Source: Treponema sp. UBA4377 (lineage in GTDB: Bacteria > Spirochaetota > Spirochaetia > Treponematales > Treponemataceae). From it: DNA of 10,458 nucleotides. Position 1 is the first letter of the stretch; each line of letters begins with the position of its first letter. Both the position numbers and the translations under genes were made by a program. Positions 1 through 6,731 of the stretch are shown in pieces. The DNA lies in contig DGRX01000009.1 in the NCBI GenBank assembly GCA_002391235.1, positions 83,766 to 94,223 of the forward strand, in the 5' to 3' direction. Below the pieces are notes generated by a model that was not told where the DNA came from, made no database searches, and was given only the letters and a program-made list of their open reading frames with translations.

Positions 1-1
1 C

Positions 2-1396
2 GCGGCCTTTATCGCCCGCCTTAAGGCCAACGCCTTGGAAGCGAGCGACTCAAAATACATGGGCGAAGTCGAGGCCGTCGCGCTTGCAAAAATCGACAAG
101 TCAAAGGTCATGCAAGAAATCGGACTGGCCGCCACGCCAGAGGCCGCCCACAAGCTTTTGCTTGACACAGGAATTTGGCAAATAACAAAAAACCCGCATC
201 CAACGCGCTGGGGCCTTTCGATGCAGTCGGCCTCGCTTTCGCTGGCTTCTCCGCCGGAGGAGGAGCGCTTTGAGGTTCCGGGAATTTCTTACGCGATAGA
301 CAACGAATGGTCAAACGATCCCGACGACGCGATTGCCTTTGACGGAAAATATGTCTGGGTCCATATCGCAGATCCCGCCAGCGCGATTCTTCCGCAAAGC
401 CCGATAGACAAGGCCGCGATGGGGCGGGGCGCCACCCTTTACATTCCCGAAGGCGCGGCGAGAATGTTGTGCGAAGATTCTTTGGAAGACTACGCCTTGG
501 GCTTGACTCAAAAAAGCCGCGCGCTTTCTTTCCGCCTTTTGCTTAACGACGACGGAACTATAGAAGAATGCCAAGTGATGAAAACTTTTGTCAGCGTAAA
601 GCGCTTGACCTATCAGGCTGCCGACGCGCTTAAGGACGGCGAGCTAAAGGATTTGTTCGCCATCGCCGCGCGCAATTTGGAGCGGCGAAAAAAGTCGGGC
701 AGCGTCGAAATCGATTTGCCTGAAGTCCACATCCGCCTTGACGAAAACAAAAAAGTTTCGATAGAGCCGGAGATCCATCCGCTAAGTTCCGGCGTGGTGC
801 GCGAGATGATGCTTTTGGCCGGAGAAGGCGCGGCGCGCTTTGCTTTTGCCAACAAAATTCCGTTTGTTTACGTAAGCCAAGAGGCTCCCGACATCCCCAA
901 GGATTTGCCGGACGGCTTGGCGGGGGAATTCAAGACCGTAAAGTGCATGCATCGCCGCAGCGTCGGTTTGACTCCCAGCGCGCACGCAGGCTTGGGCCTT
1001 GGAATGTACAGCCAGGTCACAAGCCCCCTCCGCCGTTACGGAGACCTTTTGTGCCACGAACAATTGCGCGCGTTTTTGGACGGCCGAGATCTTATAGACA
1101 AGGACGCGATGCTGGAACGCCTTGCCGCCGGAGACGAAGCGGCCATGGCTTGCAAAAAGGCCGAGCGAAAAAGCGACTTGCATTGGACGCTTGTCTATCT
1201 TTTGCAAAACCCCGGCTGGACCGGCCAGGCCGTTTGCGTTGACTTTAAGGGAAATGAGGCTGTTTTCATGATTCCGTCATTGGCGCAGCAAACGATGTTC
1301 GCGCCGTCAAAGAAGCTTAATCTTAACGACACGGTTACGCTAAAGGTTAAGAGCGTGGACATTCCAAATTTAAAAGTCAAGTTTGTGGAGGCTTAA
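2..1396 (+). CDS. RNB-domain exoribonuclease (RNase II/R family), 5' end outside window
   Basis: The frame is open from the window edge, so the true start lies upstream; a TTG at 35 is only an internal codon. Counting the first complete codon as residue 1, 464 residues are present. The RNB catalytic centre is complete: IDNEWSNDPDDAI carries Asp100, Asp106, Asp108 and Asp109 with the spacing of the four metal-binding aspartates of RNase II (D201, D207, D209, D210). The later signature SPLRRYGDLLCH (from 341) is the conserved arginine motif near the 3'-nucleotide. The last ~60 residues look like a short, divergent S1 RNA-binding fold. Family role: processive 3'-to-5' hydrolysis of RNA in the cytoplasm. 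The segment before the RNB core (HKLLLDTGIW, ITKNP) recalls the cyanobacterial/Deinococcus RNase II-like subgroup rather than classical RNase R; this is inference. It overlaps the convergent HD-GYP gene by 4 bp. The family call is secure; RNase II versus R is not. Confidence 0.93.
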   Translation, partial: AAFIARLKANALEASDSKYMGEVEAVALAKIDKSKVMQEIGLAATPEAAHKLLLDTGIWQITKNPHPTRWGLSMQSASLSLASPPEEERFEVPGISYAIDNEWSNDPDDAIAFDGKYVWVHIADPASAILPQSPIDKAAMGRGATLYIPEGAARMLCEDSLEDYALGLTQKSRALSFRLLLNDDGTIEECQVMKTFVSVKRLTYQAADALKDGELKDLFAIAARNLERRKKSGSVEIDLPEVHIRLDENKKVSIEPEIHPLSSGVVREMMLLAGEGAARFAFANKIPFVYVSQEAPDIPKDLPDGLAGEFKTVKCMHRRSVGLTPSAHAGLGLGMYSQVTSPLRRYGDLLCHEQLRAFLDGRDLIDKDAMLERLAAGDEAAMACKKAERKSDLHWTLVYLLQNPGWTGQAVCVDFKGNEAVFMIPSLAQQTMFAPSKKLNLNDTVTLKVKSVDIPNLKVKFVEA

Positions 1397-2352
1397 AGGT
1401 CTTCGTTGTTTTTTGGAAGGCCGGCGTCTTTTCTTCTCGCTTCGTCGATTGTGAACGCGTTGATCGCGTCGATTTGCATGTAGGTGATTTCTGTTTCAAG
1501 CTCAAGAACCGCTTCGGCGACCAGTGGGTCAAATTGCTTTCCTGCGTTGTCGGCGATGATGTTCATCGTTTCGTCAACCGTGAAGGCTCTTTTGTAGGGG
1601 CGAACGGTTAAAAGCGCGTCCAAAACGTCCGCGGCCGCCATGATTCTTCCGCACAAGGGAATTTCTTTTTCGGCCAAGCGCAAAGGGTAGCCGCGTCCGT
1701 TCCACCATTCGTGGTGGGTGAGCGCCATCATCAGCGCGGTTTGCGTGAACTCGTCGTCCTCGATTCCTGCAAAGGCCCGGTCGATGATTTTTTCGCCCCA
1801 AAGCGGATGCATTTTAATCATTTCAAATTCTTCCGCGGTCAGTTTTTCGCGCTTTTCCAAAATGGTTTCGGGAATGTTCATTTTTCCCATGTCGTGAAGG
1901 GGGGCGGCTTTTTTCATTACTTGCGCGGTGTGTTCGTTCAATTCGTCGGGGTAGTAGCCCAATTCAATCATCTTTTTGCAAATGCGCTCAACATAAAGGG
2001 CGGTTCTTTGGACGTGCTGGCCTGTAAGCGCGTCCTTGGACTCTACCAAGTCCGCGATGCTGATGATCAAGCGCTCTTGGATTTTTTGTATTTTTTGCGT
2101 TTGGGCTATAATCTCCATTGTCTTGGAAACCATTTTTTTTGTGGCCGCGACTCCTATAACCCAGCCGGCAATTTGAATCGCCGCGCATACAATTAAAAAA
2201 TATGAACTGGGGAAGGGGTAGGCTTTGCGGGCCGAAAAGAAAGTGAGCGCAACGCTGACCGCGATTGCCGGCGTAATGATCATGTAAAAAATTCCCGCGG
2301 CCTTTCGCTCGCTCATAAAGGAGAAATCGGTTTGTTTTGCGCTCTTTGCCAT
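1393..2352 (-). CDS. Membrane-anchored HD-GYP domain protein (putative c-di-GMP phosphodiesterase)
   Basis: The protein has 319 residues from the ATG at 2350-2352. An in-frame TTG at 2404-2406 would add 18 residues but overlaps the end of the M13 gene. The ATG is preferred because a promoter ends 7 nt before it. Two hydrophobic segments (about 19-39 and 49-70) anchor the N-terminus, followed by a helical linker. The HD-GYP domain has HDMGK (HD at 153-154), HHEWWNGRGYP (HHE 213-215, GYP 221-223) and IPLCGRIMAAADVLDAL. HD-GYP enzymes hydrolyse cyclic di-GMP to pGpG or GMP using a di- or tri-iron centre. All visible metal-binding His/Asp are present, so activity is plausible. Oddities: Asn replaces the usual Asp in HHExxDGxGYP, and the usual GLxGExIPL stretch reads RLAEKEIPL. 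There is no GGDEF, PAS or receiver domain, so the input may be the two membrane helices or partners. It lies 47 bp downstream of the M13 gene; readthrough is possible. Confidence 0.9.
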   Translation of the reverse strand: MAKSAKQTDFSFMSERKAAGIFYMIITPAIAVSVALTFFSARKAYPFPSSYFLIVCAAIQIAGWVIGVAATKKMVSKTMEIIAQTQKIQKIQERLIISIADLVESKDALTGQHVQRTALYVERICKKMIELGYYPDELNEHTAQVMKKAAPLHDMGKMNIPETILEKREKLTAEEFEMIKMHPLWGEKIIDRAFAGIEDDEFTQTALMMALTHHEWWNGRGYPLRLAEKEIPLCGRIMAAADVLDALLTVRPYKRAFTVDETMNIIADNAGKQFDPLVAEAVLELETEITYMQIDAINAFTIDEARRKDAGLPKNNEDL

Positions 2353-2359
2353 TTGTTTA

Positions 2360-2388
2360 ACTATACTGCGTTTTTTCTTGTAATGCAA
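2360..2388 (-). promoter_or_regulatory. Putative sigma70-type promoter of the HD-GYP gene
   Basis: On the minus strand, TTGCAT (2388-2383), a 17-bp spacer and TATAGT (2365-2360) form a plausible -35/-10 pair. Only 7 nt (taaacaa) separate the -10 box from the ATG at 2352, so transcription would begin at or next to the start codon. There is no Shine-Dalgarno sequence. The promoter lies just after the M13 stop codon, giving this gene its own expression. Confidence 0.55.
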
Positions 2389-2399
2389 GACGCCGTTCT

Positions 2400-4406
2400 C
2401 TACCAAATGGAAATTCTGTCTTGGGGAGCCAAATGCATTTTGTCGCCGGGCATGATTCCGTATGTTTCAATAAACTCGTCAAACTGCTGCAGGGTTATGT
2501 TTACCCTTAAGTTTGAATATGGGTGAGGGTTGTTCAACATTACTCCCGCAAATTCCCTTGAAATCACCGCTTTCCATAGTCTGGCGTACGATTCAAAGAA
2601 AAGCTTGTAGTTAAATCCCGGCTTTTTCTTTGCAAGCGCGAGCATGACCTTGACTCCGCCGATGTCGGCCGCCGCCTCTCCTTGGACGGCTTCTCCGTTT
2701 TGCCGCGTCGAGCCAAAAGTTGTCATGCCGTTAAAGCGGTCCGCGATTTTTTTAGAGCGAGCCTTAAAGGCTTCCAAATCTTCTTTTGTCCACCAATTGT
2801 TCATCTCGCCTTCTTTGTCAAACTGGCTTCCTGTCGCGTCAAATGAATGGCTTATTTCGTGGCCGATTACAGCGCCTAGGCCTCCGTAAAGCTCTTCGTC
2901 CGTCATGTCGGGGTGGTAGAAGGCTCCGCCGATTATTCCGGCGATTATTTTTATTGAGTTTGAAGGGAACTCGTTAAAGGCGTTGACTTGGAAAACGTTT
3001 TCTATCCACATTCCGCTTCCGTATTTTTTGCCCACATTGCTAAGCTCTTGCTTTGTCCTAAAGACGCGGACTTTTTGAACGGCGCTAAAAAATGACTCTC
3101 CTTCTTTGGCGCTTGAAATTTTCAACGCGCTCCAGTCGTCCCAGCGCGAAGGGTAGGCCACTCGGATTTTTGTCGCGCTGACTTTTTGAATCGCCTTCTT
3201 TTTTGTCTCCGCGCAAAGCCAGTTTTGGCCGGCGATTAGTTTTTTGTATTCGGCGATTGTTTGCTTGACGATTTTTGTGACGCGCTTTTTGGCGTTCTTG
3301 TCAACGCAGTTGGAGGCGTAAAGCTTTGAAATGGGGACTACAAGCGTGTCCGCGACAAAGTCTACGGCGTTTTGCGTGTCGTTTGGAGCGTCGGCGATTC
3401 CATAGCGCTTGGCCCGCGCTTTGTTGAAAAAATCGTAGCTTTCTCTGTCCAAGTAGTAAACCGCGTTGCGCGCGATTTTGTCTATAAGCCAAGCCTTTGC
3501 AAGGTCAATGTTTTCCTCGTTGTAAATCTCGTTCATCTTTTTTAGCCAAGCGGGCTCTGCCAAGTAAATTCTTTTTGTCTTGTCCATGCCAAGCGCTTTT
3601 ATCGCTTGGACAAGCGGAAATGCCGGCGAAAGCTCTTTCAATTGGCCAAGCGTTCGCTCGTTCAATATCATTTCAAAATATTTGGGCGAATTGTAGTCGT
3701 CCGTCGTCATCATTGTGGAAGCGAGGGCGCTTTCAAACTGGTATTTTTTGGCGATGATTTTGTCCGCTTCTTGGCCGCTAAAGCCGATTTTTGTCAAAAC
3801 ATGGAACGAAACCGCGTCGGAAAATTCCTTTTGGTTTTTTCCGTTTTCCGTAAGCTTTTTGTATTCCGCGGAATCCTGCAAAGTCAAGCCCGTCGGGTAA
3901 ACGGTCAAGGCTTTTTTTGACTTGTCCTTTATGTCTGTTCCAACGACCAGGCCGCACGGATAGGCGCCCTTGTAAATGCATTCGTCGCCGCAAAACCAGT
4001 CGTTCAGCTCTTGCAGGTTTTTAAGATTCTTTACGTTTTGGATTATTTCCTTTAGTTCCGCGACGCCGGAATTTTTTCTGCCCTCCCAGTCAAGGAAAAG
4101 GTCGTAGAGGTTTCTGACGTTTTGCGCGTCAAGGCCCTTTAGGCTTTTATCGGTCATCAGCGAATGAAGCTCTTCCTTTATTTGAATGTTTCGTTCGGTA
4201 AAAGAGTCGATTCTAGGATAGCCTTGCGGAATTTTGGCCGTCAAAAGCCAGTCTCGGTTTATCGCTGCGTAAAAGTCGTCTTGCGGGCGCGGATTGTAGC
4301 CGTTTATGGCTCCGATTATCGTTGTGTTGGGCCAGGGCTTTTCTTGGGCCAGCGCAAAAACAGGCAAAAAAGCAAAAAAAATGGAAAAAAACAAGAACTT
4401 TTTCAT
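2400..4406 (-). CDS. pepO: Exported M13-family zinc metallopeptidase (PepO/neprilysin-like)
   Basis: The protein has 668 residues, the usual size of bacterial M13 enzymes. A signal peptide (MKK, hydrophobic core, ALA cleavage site after residue 20) sends it across the inner membrane; there is no lipobox Cys. The N-terminal hallmark DDFYAAINRDW is at 43-53. Zinc site: HEISH at 516-520 (catalytic Glu517) and third ligand Glu577 in EAAADIGG, with Asp581. The substrate-binding NAFNE motif is at 475-479. Near the end, His628 and Arg634 have the spacing of neprilysin His711/Arg717, and the protein ends in an exposed Trp, as is common in the family. M13 enzymes cut short peptides on the amino side of hydrophobic residues; here the site is periplasmic or surface. 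All catalytic residues are intact. The start is fixed by the signal peptide; no Shine-Dalgarno precedes it, and a near-consensus promoter ends 8 nt upstream. The start region is dense in T homopolymers. Confidence 0.95.
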   Translation of the reverse strand: MKKFLFFSIFFAFLPVFALAQEKPWPNTTIIGAINGYNPRPQDDFYAAINRDWLLTAKIPQGYPRIDSFTERNIQIKEELHSLMTDKSLKGLDAQNVRNLYDLFLDWEGRKNSGVAELKEIIQNVKNLKNLQELNDWFCGDECIYKGAYPCGLVVGTDIKDKSKKALTVYPTGLTLQDSAEYKKLTENGKNQKEFSDAVSFHVLTKIGFSGQEADKIIAKKYQFESALASTMMTTDDYNSPKYFEMILNERTLGQLKELSPAFPLVQAIKALGMDKTKRIYLAEPAWLKKMNEIYNEENIDLAKAWLIDKIARNAVYYLDRESYDFFNKARAKRYGIADAPNDTQNAVDFVADTLVVPISKLYASNCVDKNAKKRVTKIVKQTIAEYKKLIAGQNWLCAETKKKAIQKVSATKIRVAYPSRWDDWSALKISSAKEGESFFSAVQKVRVFRTKQELSNVGKKYGSGMWIENVFQVNAFNEFPSNSIKIIAGIIGGAFYHPDMTDEELYGGLGAVIGHEISHSFDATGSQFDKEGEMNNWWTKEDLEAFKARSKKIADRFNGMTTFGSTRQNGEAVQGEAAADIGGVKVMLALAKKKPGFNYKLFFESYARLWKAVISREFAGVMLNNPHPYSNLRVNITLQQFDEFIETYGIMPGDKMHLAPQDRISIW

Positions 4407-4414
4407 AAAAAAAA

Positions 4415-4443
4415 ATAATAGCGCGCCTTTTTTTATATGTCAA
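4415..4443 (-). promoter_or_regulatory. Strong putative sigma70-type promoter of the M13 peptidase gene
   Basis: On the minus strand, TTGACA (4443-4438) is a perfect -35 consensus. It is followed by exactly 17 bp and TATTAT (4420-4415), 5 of 6 to the -10 consensus. Eight T residues then run straight into the ATG at 4406. The expected transcription start falls in the last T residues or on the A of the ATG, implying a leaderless mRNA. Confidence 0.72.
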
Positions 4444-4450
4444 ATTTCAC

Positions 4451-4478
4451 TTGAATTTTTTAAAAAACGATATAGAAT
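4451..4478 (+). promoter_or_regulatory. Putative promoter of the MCP gene
   Basis: TTGAAT (4451-4456), a 16-bp spacer and TAGAAT (4473-4478, 5 of 6 to consensus) form a reasonable housekeeping promoter. It would give a leader of about 30 nt containing the GAGG ribosome binding site. No sigma28 flagellar promoter (TAAA-N15-GCCGATAA) is visible. AT-richness makes alternative -10 boxes possible. Confidence 0.45.
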
Positions 4479-4494
4479 AGTAATAGATACTATT
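4476..4494. promoter_or_regulatory. Inverted repeat at the MCP promoter, possible operator
   Basis: AATAGTA, 5 nt, then TACTATT is a perfect 7-bp inverted repeat. It overlaps the end of the proposed -10 box and the likely transcription start of the MCP, a usual position for a repressor site. No regulator gene is adjacent. AT-rich sequence makes chance occurrence fairly likely. Confidence 0.3.
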
Positions 4495-4506
4495 TATATT
4501 CAGCGC

Positions 4507-4510
4507 GAGG
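4507..4510 (+). promoter_or_regulatory. Ribosome binding site that fixes the MCP start
   Basis: GAGG ends 5 nt before the ATG at 4516. It decides against the longer open frame, whose extra N-terminal residues would be encoded opposite the M13 signal peptide. Confidence 0.7.
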
Positions 4511-4515
4511 AAACT

Positions 4516-6576
4516 ATGAAAAACTTTAAGCTTAAGGTTATTTTGGCGGCTGTTTTTGCCGTCGCAGTCACAGTCGTAGTAACGATTTTTTGGGCGGAAC
4601 GCGATTTTAGAAGCGAGGCGGACACGCAGTTGAGCCATGCGGCTCAAATAAAAACGCTGGAATTCCAGTCCAGCCTAAACGAACAGCTGACCCTTGTGCG
4701 CCAAATGGTGCGTTCCCCCCTTGTAAAGAATTATCTAAAGAATCCTGACGATCCCGACGCTTCCCGCATGGGAAAACTTGAGCTTTTGTCTTTCCAAGAC
4801 GCCTTTTTGAGCAAGTCGATTTTCTGGGTAAGCGACGCGGACCACAAGTTTTGGAGCGACATGCAGTACGCCTACGACCTTGACCCAGAGGACCCCGACA
4901 CTTATTGGTACAAGATGACGATGTACGAAACCCAGGAGTACAACTTTAACATAAACTACAACCCCGACTTGAACAAAACGATGCTTTGGGTAAACGCGGT
5001 TGTCCGAAACGAAAGCGGGTCGCCAATCGGAATCGCCGGAACAGGAATTCCTTTGACTGATTTTATCAACAGCATGTACGAAGGAATTCCAAAAGAAGTC
5101 GAAATGTACCTTTACAACGACAGCTTGGAGATCACCGGCGCCACAGACCAGTCGATTCTAAAAGACCACGTTCCAGTGACAAAAAGATTGCCTGACATGG
5201 CCAAGTTTGACGCTTTTCCAAGCGACATAGCCACCCGCTCCGCTCCCAAGGCGGAATATGTGATTGGACCTCTTAAGCTTATCGGTTGGTATATGGTACT
5301 GAAGAGCGACTACACTCCGCTGGCTTTTTTGAGCTCTGCGGTGACTCCTATCGCCATTTGTCTTGTTGCGGTTATTTTGATTTTTGTTTTCTTTTACACG
5401 TCGAACGTCGCGATAAGCGCAAAGACATTGAAGGTTGCTGTTGACGAGCTTTCTAGCGGAAACGCCGACCTTACCCAACGCGTCAAGCTAAAGAGCGACA
5501 GCGCCTTGAAGGTTATGAACGAGCTTGTCGCAAGCCTTAACCGCTTTATCGAAAAGCTGCAGGGCATCGTCGGCAGCGTAAAGAATTCCAACGAGGCTTT
5601 GGTCAACACAGGAACGGCCTTGCGGGACTGCACCCAAAATACGGTCGCCTCGATAAACGAGATTATCGGAAACATCGAGTCGATGGGAGCTGGCTTGGAG
5701 TCGCAGTCAAAGTCGGTCGATCAAACCGCCGGCGCCGTCACCGAAATTTCAAGCAACATCGAGTCGATGGGCAAGATGATTGAAAACCAGACGCAAAGCG
5801 TAAGCCAGGCCAGCTCCGCCGTTGAAGAAATGATCGGAAACATCAATTCCGTAAACGCGTCGGTGGAAAAGCTTTCCGGCTCATTCGCTATTTTGCAAAA
5901 GGGAGCGACCGAAGGCGTCGCCAAGCAGGAAGAGGTCAACAAAATGGTTCTTGACGTCCAGCAGCAAAGCGAAATGCTAAAGACCGCCAACAGCGTAATC
6001 AGCGGAATCGCGCGCCAGACCAACTTGCTTGCCATGAACGCCGCGATTGAGGCCGCCCACGCTGGCGAGGCTGGAAAGGGCTTTAGCGTTGTCGCCGACG
6101 AAATCCGAAAGCTTAGCGAAAACTCTTCCGCCCAAACAAAGACAATCGGCGCGCAGCTTAAGACAATCCAAGAATCTGTGGACCAAATCGTTTCTGCCAG
6201 CAAGAGCTCGCAGGACGCGCTTAAGGCTGTCAGCGACAGCATCGCCGAAACAGACGCTTTGGTTCACGAAATCAGCGGCGCGATGGGCGAGCAGCTGGAA
6301 GGCTCCGCCCAAATTAACGAAGCCCTAAGCGTGTTGAACAACAACTCAAGCCAAGTAAAGCAAAGCTCCGAAGAAATGACTCAAGGAAACCAAGCGATTT
6401 TGCGCGAGGTTGAAATGCTTGAAAGCGCGACCGGAGACATCAAGAGCGGAATGGATGAGATGAGGACAGGCGCCTCGTTGATTTCAAACGTTAGCGACCA
6501 GCTCAAGAGCCTTGCCGGCGAAATGCAGAACGCGATTGACAGCATTGGCCAAGAGCTTGGCCAGTTTAGGGTCTAG
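4516..6576 (+). CDS. Methyl-accepting chemotaxis protein, Cache-type sensor
   Basis: The protein has 686 residues from the ATG at 4516, chosen because GAGG lies 5 nt upstream and MKNFKLK begins a clean membrane anchor. The open frame reaches further upstream but would run into the M13 gene. Layout: TM1 about 7-26; periplasmic domain about 27-274 with dCache features (WVSDADHKFW, a Tyr/Asp-rich region, then GTGIPLTDF); TM2 about 276-297; HAMP-like segment to about 350; long signalling coiled coil to the end. The hairpin tip GIARQTNLLAMNAAIEAAHA, followed by GEAGKGF (497-523), contacts CheA and CheW and is fully canonical. The ligand cannot be read from the sequence; dCache sensors often bind amino acids or other small metabolites. 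The C-terminus (GQELGQFRV) lacks a recognisable CheR-docking pentapeptide. No che genes are in the window, so it is probably an orphan receptor locus. Transcription ends at the terminator near 6700. Confidence 0.95.
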   Translation: MKNFKLKVILAAVFAVAVTVVVTIFWAERDFRSEADTQLSHAAQIKTLEFQSSLNEQLTLVRQMVRSPLVKNYLKNPDDPDASRMGKLELLSFQDAFLSKSIFWVSDADHKFWSDMQYAYDLDPEDPDTYWYKMTMYETQEYNFNINYNPDLNKTMLWVNAVVRNESGSPIGIAGTGIPLTDFINSMYEGIPKEVEMYLYNDSLEITGATDQSILKDHVPVTKRLPDMAKFDAFPSDIATRSAPKAEYVIGPLKLIGWYMVLKSDYTPLAFLSSAVTPIAICLVAVILIFVFFYTSNVAISAKTLKVAVDELSSGNADLTQRVKLKSDSALKVMNELVASLNRFIEKLQGIVGSVKNSNEALVNTGTALRDCTQNTVASINEIIGNIESMGAGLESQSKSVDQTAGAVTEISSNIESMGKMIENQTQSVSQASSAVEEMIGNINSVNASVEKLSGSFAILQKGATEGVAKQEEVNKMVLDVQQQSEMLKTANSVISGIARQTNLLAMNAAIEAAHAGEAGKGFSVVADEIRKLSENSSAQTKTIGAQLKTIQESVDQIVSASKSSQDALKAVSDSIAETDALVHEISGAMGEQLEGSAQINEALSVLNNNSSQVKQSSEEMTQGNQAILREVEMLESATGDIKSGMDEMRTGASLISNVSDQLKSLAGEMQNAIDSIGQELGQFRV

Positions 6577-6665
6577 CCCGCTCGTGTTTTTGTAAGCAAG
6601 ACCTTAACCATTGTTTCGAGCGGTTTCACCGCGTCCTCTGGACGCTGCCAGTCCGCCCGTGTTGC

Positions 6666-6709
6666 AAAAAAAAGGCCGCAAGTGAAGCGCTTCACTTGCG
6701 GCCTTTTTT
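6666..6709. terminator. Bidirectional Rho-independent terminator (MCP / ankyrin gene)
   Basis: Two 15-bp arms (GGCCGCAAGTGAAGC at 6674-6688 and its exact reverse complement at 6689-6703) form an uninterrupted palindrome. It is preceded by eight A and followed by six T. In RNA it folds as a stem of about 13 bp with a 4-nt loop. The T tract serves the MCP on the plus strand, and the A tract becomes eight U for the ankyrin gene on the minus strand. It lies between the two convergent stop codons. Confidence 0.93.
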
Positions 6710-6731
6710 ATTTCAGGGCATTGATTTCCGC

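Noticed and set aside
2353..2406. TTG start for HD-GYP giving 18 extra residues
   Set aside because: It overlaps the M13 stop, its codons cover the proposed -35/-10 boxes, and there is no Shine-Dalgarno. The ATG at 2352 fits better, although this is not proven.
4306..4515. Upstream extension of the MCP reading frame by 70 codons
   Set aside because: It lies opposite the M13 signal peptide and its promoter, is rich in Lys/Phe from homopolymers, and a good ribosome binding site marks the ATG at 4516.
5721..6242. 173-residue minus-strand frame opposite the MCP signalling domain
   Set aside because: It is the antisense of heptad-repeat codons (Ser/Leu/Ala-rich), a common artefact of coiled-coil genes.
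6577..6665. Small hairpins after the MCP stop: GCGGT-TTC-ACCGC (6620-6632) and GCGTCC-TCT-GGACGC (6631-6645)
   Set aside because: They have short stems, overlap each other and have no U tract. The strong palindrome just downstream explains termination, and there is no sign of a gene or riboswitch.
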